From the NCBI GenBank assembly GCA_018240025.1, contig JAFEGM010000055.1, forward strand, positions 62,480 to 126,479: a stretch of DNA of 64,000 nucleotides. Reading direction: 5' to 3'. This stretch comes from Verrucomicrobiota bacterium (lineage in GTDB: Bacteria; Verrucomicrobiota; Verrucomicrobiia; Chthoniobacterales; SZAS-18). Below, one piece after another: positions 34,881-43,198 of this stretch (the stretch's first letter is position 1; every line of letters starts with the position of its first letter). The translations under genes were made by a program, and so were the position numbers. The notes beneath the pieces are model-generated. The model ran no database searches and had not been told where the DNA came from. It saw only the letters and a program-made list of their open reading frames with translations.

Positions 34881-37454
34881 TTGCCCCAGCCCGATCTGCC
34901 GAGCCGCCTGCGGCCGGAGATCGCGCGTTGGTTCGCGCAGAAGTTCGGGACGTTCACGGACGCGCAGCTGCGCTGCATTCCGGCGATCCTGGAAGGGCGG
35001 AGCGTGCTGCTTTCCTCGCCCACAGGGAGCGGCAAGACGCTGGCTGGATTCCTCGGCATCATCGACACCCTGGCGCGCGAGGCGGCGGAAGGCAGGAAGT
35101 GGAGCGGCATTCAGGCGCTCTATGTCTCGCCGCTGCGGGCGCTGGCCTATGACATTGAGAAAAATCTCAGCGGGCCGTTGCGCGAGCTGGGGCTCGAGAA
35201 GACGATCACGGTCGGCCTCCGCACCGGCGACACGGCGGCGAGCGAGCGCGCGCGCCAGCGACGACGTCCGCCCGCCATCCTCATCACCACGCCGGAGAGC
35301 ATCGCCATCCTGCTCTGCAGCGCGACTTTTCGTGCGGCGGTGGCGCAATCCCGCTTCGTCCTGCTCGATGAACTGCACGCGCTCGGCGAGAACAAGCGGG
35401 GCGTGCACCTGACCGTCTCGCTGGAACGCATCGAGGCCCTGCGCGCCGCCGCCGGCCACCCGTCACCGCTCTGCCGCGTCGGGCTCTCGGCCACGGTCAC
35501 GCCGCTGGAGCTGATGGCCGAGTTCCTCTGCGGACCTGGCCGGCCTTGTCTGCTGGCCGAGGCGCAGGCAGAGCGGCTCCTGCGGGTGGAGGTCTTCTCG
35601 CCCATTCGGCGCAAGCCGTATCCGCCGGCTGGGCACACCGCGGTGCGGGTGCTGGGGGAACTGGCGCAGCTGATCGAACGCCAGCGCTCCGTCCTCATCT
35701 TCTGCAACACCCGCGGCACGGCCGAGGCGCTCGGCATTCAGCTCAAGCACGCGCTGCCGCAGCTCGCGGACCGCATCGAGACGCATCACTCGAGCATCGA
35801 CCGCAGTCTCCGCCTCGAAGTGGAGGACCGGCTCAAGCGCGGCGAGCTGCGCGCCGTGGTCTGCAGCACGAGTCTGGAGATGGGCATCGACATCGGGGCG
35901 ATCGATCTCGTGGTCATGATCTCCGCGCCGAAGGGCGTCTCGCGCGCCCTGCAGCGCATCGGTCGCAGCGGCCACAGCATTCACCAGACCAGCCACGGCG
36001 TGCTGGTGGCCTCGAACGTCAGCGATCTGGTGGAATGCACCGTGACGGCCCGGCTGGTGCGGCAGCGGCGGCTCGACCCGGTGCGCATCCAGGAAAAGCC
36101 CTACGATGTGGTCGCGCAGCATCTGCTCGGGCTGGCCATCGAGGGGCCGGTCTCGCCCGACGACGCCTTCGCGCTGATCCGCCGCGCCTGGCCGTTTCGC
36201 GGGCTCGAGCGGAGCGAGTTCGACCGCATCCAGCGGTTCCTCGAGGGCGGCGGGGCCTCGCTCGAGCGACAGTATCGGGACGACTTCGGCAAGCTGCGGC
36301 TCGACGAGACCGGTCGCCTGGTGCCGACGAACCGGCGGGTCGAGCGCGACTACCTCGTCAACATCGGCACGATCGTGGCCGACGAACTCGTCAGCGTGGT
36401 AAAGGGCCGACGTCGCCTCGGCACGGTCGAGGAGTCGTTCGTCAAACGCCTGCGCAAGGGCGACCGCTTCGTGCTCGCCGGGCAGGTCGTGAAGGTGGAG
36501 GACGTCGGCCTGCAGCAGGTGAAAGTGGTCGAAGCGCGAGGTCTGCCGCCCACGGTTCCGCGCTGGAATGCGCAGAAGATGCCGCTGGCGTCGGGCCTGG
36601 CCGCCGAAGTGGTGCGGCTGCGGACCGAACTCGATGCGCGTCTGGAACAGGGCCCGCCGACCGAAGCGACCGACTGGCTGGTCGAGCACTGGGACATGTC
36701 GCTGGCCAATGCGCAGGCGGTGGTCGGACATTTCCTGGCCCAGCGGCGCATCTCGCTCGTGCCGCGCGCCGGACTCTTTCTCGTCGAGGTCCGGCGCGAG
36801 CGCGGGACGGAACTGACCGACTATTTCTTCCACGCGCTCATCGGCCGCAGCGCCAACGACGCGCTCTCCCGTCTCGTGGCCTGGCGCATCCAGGAGGCGG
36901 TCGGGGGCAATGCGCTGGTCACCATCGACGACTACGGCTTCCTCGTGACCGTGAAACGCAGCCAGGAGCTGCCGCTCTTCGACCTCCGCCAATGCTTCCG
37001 GCGCGAGGACGCCGAGTCGGCGCTGGCGCACGGATTGCAGGACTCGGAGCTCGTCCGCTGGCAGTTTCGCGGCGTGGCCCAGACCGGGCTGATGGTCCCG
37101 CGGATGCATCCGGGCCAGCCGCGGCCGACACGGCAGATTCGCTTCAGCTCCGAGCTGCTCTTCCGGGTGTTGAGCGAGCACGAGCCGACCCACCCGCTGC
37201 TGGAGGAGTCGTATCGGCAGGCCACCCACACGTTCCTCGACCTGCCCCGCGCACTGGCCTTTCTGGACCAGGTCCAGTCCGAGCGCTGGGAACTGCGCGA
37301 GGTGCCCTACGTGTCGCCGTTTGCCTTCCCGATGTTCGTCTCGCGGATCAAGGAAGCCATGATGTTCGAGGACCCCGAGGCGGCCATCGAGCGACTGTAC
37401 CACGAGATGTACGGGCACTTGCCGGCGGAGGGTGAGGCGGCCGACCCGGTTTGA
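34881..37454 (+). CDS. Lhr-type DEAD/DEAH helicase (Lhr-Core)
   Basis: 857 aa from TTG 34881. TTG 34863, inside the repeat, would add six residues, and no ATG exists near the N-terminus. RecA1 has Walker A SSPTGSGKT (about 44-52), PLRALAYDI, TTPESIAILL, DELH in LLDELHALGENKRG, and SAT. RecA2 has IFCNTRGTAE, STSLEMGIDIG and the arginine finger motif QRIGRSGHSIH. The winged-helix and beta-barrel Lhr-Core domains follow (QIRFSSELLFRVL near the end). It is a 3'-5' ssDNA-dependent helicase family linked to DNA repair. It lacks the long C-terminal extension of full Lhr. The usual metallophosphoesterase/ligase partners are not adjacent. Confidence 0.93.
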   Translation: MPQPDLPSRLRPEIARWFAQKFGTFTDAQLRCIPAILEGRSVLLSSPTGSGKTLAGFLGIIDTLAREAAEGRKWSGIQALYVSPLRALAYDIEKNLSGPLRELGLEKTITVGLRTGDTAASERARQRRRPPAILITTPESIAILLCSATFRAAVAQSRFVLLDELHALGENKRGVHLTVSLERIEALRAAAGHPSPLCRVGLSATVTPLELMAEFLCGPGRPCLLAEAQAERLLRVEVFSPIRRKPYPPAGHTAVRVLGELAQLIERQRSVLIFCNTRGTAEALGIQLKHALPQLADRIETHHSSIDRSLRLEVEDRLKRGELRAVVCSTSLEMGIDIGAIDLVVMISAPKGVSRALQRIGRSGHSIHQTSHGVLVASNVSDLVECTVTARLVRQRRLDPVRIQEKPYDVVAQHLLGLAIEGPVSPDDAFALIRRAWPFRGLERSEFDRIQRFLEGGGASLERQYRDDFGKLRLDETGRLVPTNRRVERDYLVNIGTIVADELVSVVKGRRRLGTVEESFVKRLRKGDRFVLAGQVVKVEDVGLQQVKVVEARGLPPTVPRWNAQKMPLASGLAAEVVRLRTELDARLEQGPPTEATDWLVEHWDMSLANAQAVVGHFLAQRRISLVPRAGLFLVEVRRERGTELTDYFFHALIGRSANDALSRLVAWRIQEAVGGNALVTIDDYGFLVTVKRSQELPLFDLRQCFRREDAESALAHGLQDSELVRWQFRGVAQTGLMVPRMHPGQPRPTRQIRFSSELLFRVLSEHEPTHPLLEESYRQATHTFLDLPRALAFLDQVQSERWELREVPYVSPFAFPMFVSRIKEAMMFEDPEAAIERLYHEMYGHLPAEGEAADPV

Positions 37455-37466
37455 ACGCCCCGGCCC

Positions 37467-37507
37467 GAAACGAAAGAGCCGGAGGCGTCGTGGGACGCGT
37501 CCGGCTC
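37467..37507 (-). terminator. Terminator for trxA in the convergent lhr/trxA gap
   Basis: A 14-position stem (37476-37489 with 37494-37507, one internal mismatch) with loop GTGG. On the reverse strand it is followed by TTTCGTTTC, so it fits a Rho-independent terminator for trxA. It may also stop the convergent helicase transcript, although the forward strand lacks a U-tract. Confidence 0.75.
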
Positions 37508-37527
37508 GGAAAGACGGGGCTGGCAGC

Positions 37528-37851
37528 TCAGCCGACGGAATCGAGCTTGGCCAGGATGGTCTGCTTGTTGGTCGAGCCGAGGTGCTGCGCCTTCAGTTGG
37601 CCGCTCTTGAAGAAGAGGATGAGCGGGATGCTCTGCACCTTGTAGCGCACGGCCAGTTCCGGGTTCTCCTCGACATTGACCTTCACGACCTTGACCGAGC
37701 CGTCCCGTTCCCGGGCGACTTCGTCGAGCACCGGCCCGATCATGCGGCAGGGCCCGCACCAGGGGGCCCAGAAGTCGACGATCACCGGGGTGCTGGCTTG
37801 GAGAACTTCGGCGTCGAAATTCGAAGAATTGATCTCGAGGGCGTTGGACAT
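37528..37851 (-). CDS. trxA: Thioredoxin
   Basis: 107 aa. The active site WCGPC spans residues 31-35, preceded by VIVDFWAP and followed by MIGPVLDE, with the cis-proline loop VQSIPLILFF. Length and motifs match classical thioredoxin 1, a cytosolic disulfide reductase recycled by thioredoxin reductase. There is no signal peptide. It is transcribed alone and ends in the hairpin at 37467-37507. The exported MsrA encoded 7 kb away may draw on the same pool only indirectly. Confidence 0.96.
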   Translation of the reverse strand: MSNALEINSSNFDAEVLQASTPVIVDFWAPWCGPCRMIGPVLDEVARERDGSVKVVKVNVEENPELAVRYKVQSIPLILFFKSGQLKAQHLGSTNKQTILAKLDSVG

Positions 37852-37921
37852 GGAATACGTAACTTTGTGCGTGACAATTATCGCAGGCGCCGACGAGGAC
37901 GCAAGCGGATGACAGAGTCGG

Positions 37922-38740
37922 CTATTCTCCCCCGGCCAGGAAGGTCCACAACTGGACCCCGAAGGCGGCCAGCGAACAGGCGAAGATCGCGTAGGAGATC
38001 CAGGCCGGAATGGCCGGCGCACTGGGGGTCTCGTCCTCTTCGTCGGCGGTCGCCACCGAGAGCGTACGGATCGCCGGGGCCGGCGCCTCGCGCAGCGGCT
38101 GGGTCTGCTCGATGCGGACCGTCGGCGCGGTCACCCGGGCGACAACCGCCTTGGGCGGGGCGCTGGGCTCGGCCGGAGGCTCGATGCGGGCGGTGCCGCT
38201 TTTGGTCACCGGGCGCGGGGCCGGTGCGGCCGGGCGGGGCATCGCGGCCACGCCGGGGGGAGCGACCTCAATGGTCGGCTCGGCCGCTACGGCCATGGGA
38301 GCCTTCGGTACCGGCGCGGCCGGCCGGGGCACGGGCACCGGAGCGGCGGGGCGGGGGACGGAGGGAGCGGGCGGAACTCCAGCCGCGGCCACCGGCGCGA
38401 CCGGGCGAGGCACCGAGGGGACCGAAGCCGTGGCGGGCGGGCGCTGTGGAATGGGGGCCGCAGGGCGGGGAACGGCCGGGGCTTCCGCGGCAGCGGCTGC
38501 CACCACGGGGCGCGGCACGCTGGGCGCGGCAGGCGCGGGTGCCGCCGCCACCGGCGCGGGAGCGGGAGCCTGGCCCTGCACGACGGGACGCGGCACGGCA
38601 GGACGTGGCACGGCGCCGACGGCGGGTTTCGGCGGGAGCGTGATGCGACCGGTCGCCTTGGCCGCCGCGACGGCGCGCGGATCCGGGACGGGGCGCGGGG
38701 GCAGGGTGATCCGCACGGTCTCCTTCTTGGGTTCGCTCAT
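37922..38740 (-). CDS. Proline-rich tail-anchored protein with VPRP repeats
   Basis: 272 aa, not recognised. The N-terminus repeats ITLPPRP/ITLPPKP (KKETVRITLPPRPVPDP, then GRITLPPKPAVG). Residues about 40-180 are Pro/Ala/Val-rich with many VPRP or MPRP units. The last 30 residues form a single TM (IPAWISYAIFACSLAAFGVQLWTFL) near the C-terminus, so it is probably tail-anchored with a cytosolic disordered domain. A role as a scaffold or SH3-like ligand is only a guess. It is divergent from pyrD. Confidence 0.75.
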   Translation of the reverse strand: MSEPKKETVRITLPPRPVPDPRAVAAAKATGRITLPPKPAVGAVPRPAVPRPVVQGQAPAPAPVAAAPAPAAPSVPRPVVAAAAAEAPAVPRPAAPIPQRPPATASVPSVPRPVAPVAAAGVPPAPSVPRPAAPVPVPRPAAPVPKAPMAVAAEPTIEVAPPGVAAMPRPAAPAPRPVTKSGTARIEPPAEPSAPPKAVVARVTAPTVRIEQTQPLREAPAPAIRTLSVATADEEDETPSAPAIPAWISYAIFACSLAAFGVQLWTFLAGGE

Positions 38741-38895
38741 GGAAAATGGGGGCAACTGCGTCCGGGCGCGGCACCACTCGGCGGCGACGAGCCAAGGGTT
38801 GAGATATGAAGTGCCGGCCCGGAGTGTCAATCCGCCCGGAGCGAACGCGGCGTTTTATTTGCCTCCGGGCCAAAGACGGCGCAGGGAGCGGCTGC

Positions 38896-39939
38896 ATGCT
38901 GCCAGCAGTCTATGAGCGTCTGATCAAGCCGTGGCTCTTCCGGAAGGATCCGGAGGAGGCCCATGAACTGGCGTTGCATTGGCTGCAGAAGGCTTCGCTG
39001 CAGCCGCGCCTGCTGGCACTTCTGCATCGGTTCGTGGGTCGGGCCGATACCCCGGCCACGGCCCGCGAGGTGTTCGGCGTCCGCTTCCCCAATCCCATCG
39101 GCCTGGCTGCCGGCATGGACAAAAACGGCCTCGCCCTCCGGGCTTGGGAGGCGCTCGGCTTCGGCTTCATCGAGGCCGGTACGCTCACCGCCCACGCGCA
39201 GCCAGGCAACGACAAGCCACGCCTCTTCCGGCAGCCGGCCGAGCGCTCGCTCATCAATCGGATGGGCTTCAACAACCTGGGCTCGGCGGCCGCAGCCGAG
39301 CGATTCACGGAACTGCGCGCGGAGGGCCGCTGGCCGTCCATTCCCGTGGGCATCAACATTGGGAAGTCGAAGATCACTCCGCTGGCCGAGGCGGAGGCGG
39401 ACTACCTGGAGTCGTTCAAGCGGCTGCACCCGTTCGCGGACTACCTGGTGGTCAATGTCTCCTCGCCGAACACGCCCGGCCTGCGCGAACTGCAGGACAA
39501 GGACGCGCTCGCCCGCATCCTGGCGGCGTTGCAGGCGGCGAACAAGGCGCACATCCGGCAGCGGCCGATCCTGGTGAAGATCGCCCCGGATCTGACCGAG
39601 TGGCAGATGGGCGATGTCGCCCAGCTGGCCGTCGATCGGGGCCTGGCCGGCATCGTGGCCACCAACACCACGACCGATTTCTCCCGCCTGCCCGATGTGT
39701 TGCGCGCCAAGATGCAGGGCGGCCTGAGCGGCGCGCCGCTGCGCGAGCGGGCGACCGCCGCGGTGAAGTTCTTCACCCAGCGGACCAAGCTGCCGGTCAT
39801 CGCGGTGGGCGGGGTCGAGACCCCCGACCACGTGCAGGAGAAGTTCGACGCTGGCGCCGCGCTGGTGCAGGTCTACACCGGGTTCGTCTACGGCGGCCCG
39901 ACCATGGCGCGCGATTTGGTGCGGGCGCTGGCCAGATAG
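38896..39939 (+). CDS. pyrD: Dihydroorotate dehydrogenase (quinone), class 2
   Basis: 347 aa. The N-terminal membrane-associating helices (YERLIKPWLFRKDPEEAHELALHWLQ) mark class 2, which transfers electrons to the quinone pool. FMN/orotate motifs include GLAAGMDKNG, GFGFIEAGTLT, RMGFNNLG, NVSSPNTPGLREL (catalytic Ser region), GIVATNTT and the phosphate loop IAVGGVETPD. The ATG at 38896 gives the usual start. It catalyses the fourth step of pyrimidine synthesis at the inner membrane. No other pyr genes are near. Confidence 0.96.
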   Translation: MLPAVYERLIKPWLFRKDPEEAHELALHWLQKASLQPRLLALLHRFVGRADTPATAREVFGVRFPNPIGLAAGMDKNGLALRAWEALGFGFIEAGTLTAHAQPGNDKPRLFRQPAERSLINRMGFNNLGSAAAAERFTELRAEGRWPSIPVGINIGKSKITPLAEAEADYLESFKRLHPFADYLVVNVSSPNTPGLRELQDKDALARILAALQAANKAHIRQRPILVKIAPDLTEWQMGDVAQLAVDRGLAGIVATNTTTDFSRLPDVLRAKMQGGLSGAPLRERATAAVKFFTQRTKLPVIAVGGVETPDHVQEKFDAGAALVQVYTGFVYGGPTMARDLVRALAR

Positions 39940-39969
39940 CGGCCATCGACGACGCGCCGCGCGTCCACC

Positions 39970-40167
39970 TCACTGATCGCCGTCTTTGCGCTCCTTGCCG
40001 GCTTTGTCCGCCGCCGCTTTGGCCCGGTCGAGCGCGGCTTTGGGATCAAGCGTGTTGGCCGGGCGCTCGATGGCCGGAGCGCGCGCGGCCGGAGGCGGGG
40101 AAGGTGTGCGCTTCATCCAGAACCAGCCGATGACGCACAGGACGACGAGGATGAGCAGGGCACGCAT
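39970..40167 (-). CDS. Small single-pass membrane protein
   Basis: 65 aa. An N-terminal TM (ALLILVVLCVIGWFWM) is followed by a Pro/Ala-rich linker and a charged helix (DPKAALDRAKAAADKAGKERKDGDQ). No family is recognised. It lies convergent to pyrD (30-nt gap) and divergent from the TetR-like gene. Small size and clean signal-anchor make it plausible, but coding status is moderate. Confidence 0.6.
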   Translation of the reverse strand: MRALLILVVLCVIGWFWMKRTPSPPPAARAPAIERPANTLDPKAALDRAKAAADKAGKERKDGDQ

Positions 40168-40283
40168 GGCGCGGGATTGTGCAGCCAGGCGGCTGTGGGG
40201 AGCAAGACCAGCCGACGAACTTCGCTGACGGGTAAAGACGATTCTGCCCCTTGGCGCGGGGCGGTTCCGCCGGATGGTCCGCC

Positions 40284-40955
40284 ATGCGATCCCGCATTGT
40301 CGACGCCCTCCTCGACCACCTCCGTACCCACGGCCAGCCCCCGGAGTCGGTGGAGGCATTCTGCCGCGCCCACGGCTGGAGCGAAGACGATTTCCGGGCG
40401 CACTTCGCCTCCCTGAGCGAGGCCGAGGCGCTGTATTGGGACAACTTCCTGCGCTGGGTCGTGGAGGCCGTCGAAGGCGGCGCGGAGTGGGAGGAGTTCA
40501 ATGCCCGCCAGCGCCTGCTTTCGCTCCTCTTCGCCTTCATCGAGGCGGTGCAGGACGAGAAGGCCTTGGTCCGAGCACGACTCAACTCCGCCTTGCACCC
40601 GCTGCTGCGCCCAGACTATCTGGCCCCCTTCGAGGCCCGTTTCCGCGCTTTCGCGACCCGTCTGGCCGAACGCGGCGTCGTCACGCAGGAGATCGCCTCC
40701 CGCGGACCGCTCAATCAGTTCTATCCGGGTGCCTTCGCCCTCCATTTGCACAGCGTCCTGGCCTTCCACCTGCGCGACGACAGCGCGGAGAATCAGCGGA
40801 CCGACGCCTTCATCGAAAAGTCGACAAACCTCCTCTTCGAAATCCTGCGCGAGCAGGCCTTCGACGCCGCCTTCGATCTCGCCCGCTTCCTCCTCGTGCC
40901 CGCCGCCGGCCCGTCGGAAGCCCGCTCCGGCCAGCAAGCCCCAGCGGCTCCGTAA
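40284..40955 (+). CDS. TetR-like protein (N-terminal HTH region plus TetR C-terminal-like domain)
   Basis: 223 aa from the ATG at 40284. Residues 1-50 resemble a helical N-terminal HTH (SRIVDALLDHLRTHGQPPES, AFCRAHGWSEDDFRAHFASLSEAE), with the F-R-A-H-F turn seen in TetR proteins. The remaining helices fit a TetR C-terminal ligand/dimerisation domain. Adjacent TetR_C-like and ABC1 kinase genes are a recurring pair in Bacteroidetes and Verrucomicrobiota. DNA binding is possible but the HTH is weak. The next gene starts after a short pyrimidine-rich repeat. Confidence 0.72.
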   Translation: MRSRIVDALLDHLRTHGQPPESVEAFCRAHGWSEDDFRAHFASLSEAEALYWDNFLRWVVEAVEGGAEWEEFNARQRLLSLLFAFIEAVQDEKALVRARLNSALHPLLRPDYLAPFEARFRAFATRLAERGVVTQEIASRGPLNQFYPGAFALHLHSVLAFHLRDDSAENQRTDAFIEKSTNLLFEILREQAFDAAFDLARFLLVPAAGPSEARSGQQAPAAP

Positions 40956-40956
40956 C

Positions 40957-40990
40957 CTTCTTCCTTCTTCCTTGTCCCTTCATCCTTTCC
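40957..40990. repeat. GGAAGAA/GGATGAA-family word repeat (single pyrimidine arm)
   Basis: Tandem CTTCTTC and CTTCATC words fill the gap between the TetR-like gene stop and the ABC1 kinase start, ending CCTTTCCCCCG just before the ATG at 40995. The sense strand is pyrimidine-rich, so no Shine-Dalgarno sequence is present. Confidence 0.85.
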
Positions 40991-40994
40991 CCCG

Positions 40995-42314
40995 ATGTCC
41001 CAGGATTCCATCGCCTCCTCCCGGCTCGCCCGCAGCGCGGCCATCGCGAGCGCCGGGGCCAAGGTCGGGCTCAACTACCTCAAGCACTACGGCCGCCGGG
41101 CGCTCACCCGGGAGACCGCCGCGTCCAGCGAGGAGAAGCTGCACGCGGAGAATGCCGCCGACGTCTACCGCACGTTCAGCGAGCTGAAAGGCGGGCCCCT
41201 CAAGGTCGCGCAGATGCTCAGCATCGACCAGAACCTGCTCCCGCGCGCCTACACGCAGCATTTCGCCCAAGCCCAATACTCGGCGCCGCCGCTTTCGTAT
41301 CCGCTGGTCGTGCGGACGTTTCGAAAGGAATTCGGGCGCGAGCCGCTCGAGCTGTTTGACACCTTCGGACGCGAAGCCGTGGCGGGGGCCTCGATCGGCC
41401 AGGTGCATCGCGCCAGCCGCGGCGGGCGCGAGTTCGCGGTCAAAGTCCAGTACCCCGGCGTGGCCGACAGCCTCCGCAACGACCTGCGCCTGGTGAAGCC
41501 GATCGCCCTGCGCATGCTCGGGCTGCGCGAGCGCGATGTCGCCGGCTACTTCGCCGAGGTCGAGGAGCGTCTGCTCGAGGAGACGAACTACACGCTCGAG
41601 TTGGAGCGTTCGCAGCAGCTTTCCACCGCCTGCCGCGGGGTGGAGAACGTGTCGTTCCCGGAATATCATCCGGAGCTCTGCCGTCCGCGCATCCTGACCA
41701 TGGATTGGATCGATGGCGAGCCGCTCGACCGCTTCGCCGACGGATCGGCGGGACAGGAGGAGCGCGATCGCCTCGGCCAGGCGCTCTGGGATTTCTACGA
41801 CTTCCAGGTCCACCGCCTGCATCTGTTCCACGCCGATCCGCACCCCGGGAACTTCCTCGTGCGCGACGGCCGGCTGTGGGTGCTCGATTTCGGCTGTACC
41901 AAGGCGCTGCCGGAGGACGTCTATCGGCGGCAATTCCGTCTCCTCGATCCCGCCGTGGCCGACGATCCCGCTCGCCTGGAAGCGGCGCTGATCGATTTGC
42001 ATCTGCTCCTGCCGGACGATCCGCCCGAGTCGCGCGCGGAACTGCTACGCGTGTGCGGCGAGTCGATCGCTCTGCTGGCGCGACCCTTCCGCACGGAACG
42101 CTTCGATTTCGGCCAGGAAGGCTTCCTCGCCGCCATCTTCGCGCTGGGCGAGGCCAATCACCGCAACGAGCAACTCCGCCGCATGCGCGGCGCGCGCGGC
42201 ACGCCGGACAGCGTCTACGTCAATCGCGCCTACTTCGGCCTCTACAGCCTCCTCAGTCGGCTCCGCGCGCGGGTGCGCGTGCAACTGCCCGAGTGGCTGC
42301 GTTCCGCGGCTTGA
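40995..42314 (+). CDS. AarF/ABC1/UbiB family atypical kinase
   Basis: 439 aa. The N-terminal extension has the A-rich-like and KxGQ region in variant form: KGGPLKVAQMLSID, that is KVAQ rather than KxGQ. Kinase core motifs follow: GASIGQVHRA (nucleotide loop), AVKVQYPG (Lys), LTMDWIDGEPLDRF (hinge), FHADPHPGNFLVR (catalytic Asp-Asn) and LDFGCTK (metal Asp). ABC1 proteins such as UbiB and COQ8 support quinone or lipid metabolism and act as ATPases. Cytosolic, peripheral membrane. Preceded by a TetR-like gene. Confidence 0.93.
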   Translation: MSQDSIASSRLARSAAIASAGAKVGLNYLKHYGRRALTRETAASSEEKLHAENAADVYRTFSELKGGPLKVAQMLSIDQNLLPRAYTQHFAQAQYSAPPLSYPLVVRTFRKEFGREPLELFDTFGREAVAGASIGQVHRASRGGREFAVKVQYPGVADSLRNDLRLVKPIALRMLGLRERDVAGYFAEVEERLLEETNYTLELERSQQLSTACRGVENVSFPEYHPELCRPRILTMDWIDGEPLDRFADGSAGQEERDRLGQALWDFYDFQVHRLHLFHADPHPGNFLVRDGRLWVLDFGCTKALPEDVYRRQFRLLDPAVADDPARLEAALIDLHLLLPDDPPESRAELLRVCGESIALLARPFRTERFDFGQEGFLAAIFALGEANHRNEQLRRMRGARGTPDSVYVNRAYFGLYSLLSRLRARVRVQLPEWLRSAA

Positions 42315-42350
42315 GCGAGCCCGCTGGGAGCGGAAGGGCAGGAAGGGAGG

Positions 42351-42442
42351 GAACCACAGAAAACGCAGAACGCTCAAAAGTGCCGTGGACGCGCCACCAG
42401 GTGCGGCTCGGTCTGTTTTGTGCCTTTTGAGTGTTTGTGGTC
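42351..42442. repeat. CTCAAAAG-family inverted word repeat
   Basis: The left arm (42351-42380, GAACCACAGAAAACGCAGAA and onward) and right arm (42411-42442, GTCTGTTTTGTGCCTTTTGA and onward) are imperfect inverted copies around a GC-rich core. The shared piece is CTCAAAAG / CTTTTGAG. It lies between convergent ABC1 kinase and yajQ genes, where it could act as a bidirectional transcription end. Confidence 0.8.
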
Positions 42443-42485
42443 GGATTCTGTCCACGCCCCTCAGGCCGCTTCACTCGCGCGTCAT

Positions 42486-42977
42486 TCAGTCGCGGAAGTT
42501 GTTGTAAGTCAGGGCCACGTCGAAGTCCTTGCTCCGGCAGAAGCCGATCACCTCCTGCAGGTCGTCGCGCTTCTTGCCGGTCACCCGAATCTTGGTGCCC
42601 TCGATGGCCGACTGCACCTTCAGCCCCTGGGCCTTGATCGCGGCCACGATTTCCTTCGCCTTCGCACCCTCGATGCCCTGCTTGATGAAGACCTCCTGCC
42701 GCGCGTGCCCGACCGAGGAGACCTGCGGATCCTTCCGGTCCACGTTGCGCAGGTCCACGTTGCGCTTGGCCAGCTTGCCGATGACCACATCGAGCAGTGA
42801 CTTCAGCCGCGAAGCGTCGATGGCCGTGAGGACGATCTTGTTCTCCTTCGGCGTCCACTCGATCTTCGGGTCGGCCCCTTTGAAGTCGAAGCGCGAGAGT
42901 AACTCCTTCCGGGCCTGATTGAGCGCATTGTCGACCTCCTGCTGGTCGATTTCGGAGACGATGTCGAAGCTGGGCAT
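42486..42977 (-). CDS. yajQ: YajQ family cyclic di-GMP-binding protein
   Basis: 163 aa, exactly the usual length. Signature parts are MPSFDIVSEIDQQEVDNALNQARKEL, LSRFDFKGADPKIEW, RKDPQVSSVGHARQEVFIKQGIE and the closing DVALTYNNFRD. YajQ proteins bind c-di-GMP and nucleic acid in Pseudomonas and Xanthomonas and affect virulence or motility. Cytosolic. Its start is preceded by a pyrimidine-rich repeat (on this strand) with no Shine-Dalgarno sequence. Confidence 0.95.
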   Translation of the reverse strand: MPSFDIVSEIDQQEVDNALNQARKELLSRFDFKGADPKIEWTPKENKIVLTAIDASRLKSLLDVVIGKLAKRNVDLRNVDRKDPQVSSVGHARQEVFIKQGIEGAKAKEIVAAIKAQGLKVQSAIEGTKIRVTGKKRDDLQEVIGFCRSKDFDVALTYNNFRD

Positions 42978-42980
42978 GGG

Positions 42981-43017
42981 GAGAAAAGGATGAAGGAAGA
43001 AGGAAGAAGGAAGAAGG
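42981..43017. repeat. GGAAGAA/GGATGAA-family arm upstream of yajQ
   Basis: Purine words GGATGAA, GGAAGAA and GGAAGAAGG on the forward strand, so pyrimidine on the yajQ sense strand, run to within 3 nt of the yajQ start. It is the inverted partner of the arm at 43199-43230. The pair encloses the CCCAATC repeats and an 8-bp hairpin. Confidence 0.85.
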
Positions 43018-43069
43018 CCGGGAAGTTGCAAATGCGGTGTGGGCGTGGGCGCCTTCCAGATCGGCTCAT

Positions 43070-43131
43070 CTCATTCCCATTCGCACTCCTAATCCCAATC
43101 CCACTCCCAATCCCAATCCCAATCCCAATCG
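43070..43131. repeat. CCCAATC-family tandem word repeat
   Basis: About eight tandem copies of a CCCAATC or CCCATTC/CCCACTC-type word, starting TCTCATTCCCATTCGCACTC and ending in CCCAATCGCACACG. They lie inside the pair of GGATGAA arms between yajQ and the flavin-binding gene. Related single words (GGGATTGGGA) occur at 46980-46989. Confidence 0.85.
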
Positions 43132-43166
43132 CACACGCGTGCCTCACCAATTTCTTTGCGGGCCGG

Positions 43167-43185
43167 CCGCACTCGGAGAGTGCGG
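43167..43185. other. Perfect 8-bp hairpin within the intergenic element
   Basis: CCGCACTC (43167-43174) pairs with GAGTGCGG (43178-43185) around GGA. It lies between the CCCAATC array and the right GGATGAA arm, downstream of the flavin-binding gene's stop (reverse strand). Confidence 0.6.
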
Positions 43186-43198
43186 ACTACTCGCCACG

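Noticed and set aside
34775-37454. Lhr helicase and the metallophosphoesterase at 11.6 kb as an Lhr-MPE-ligase repair cassette
   Set aside because: The two genes are more than 20 kb apart, in different operons, with no ligase gene.
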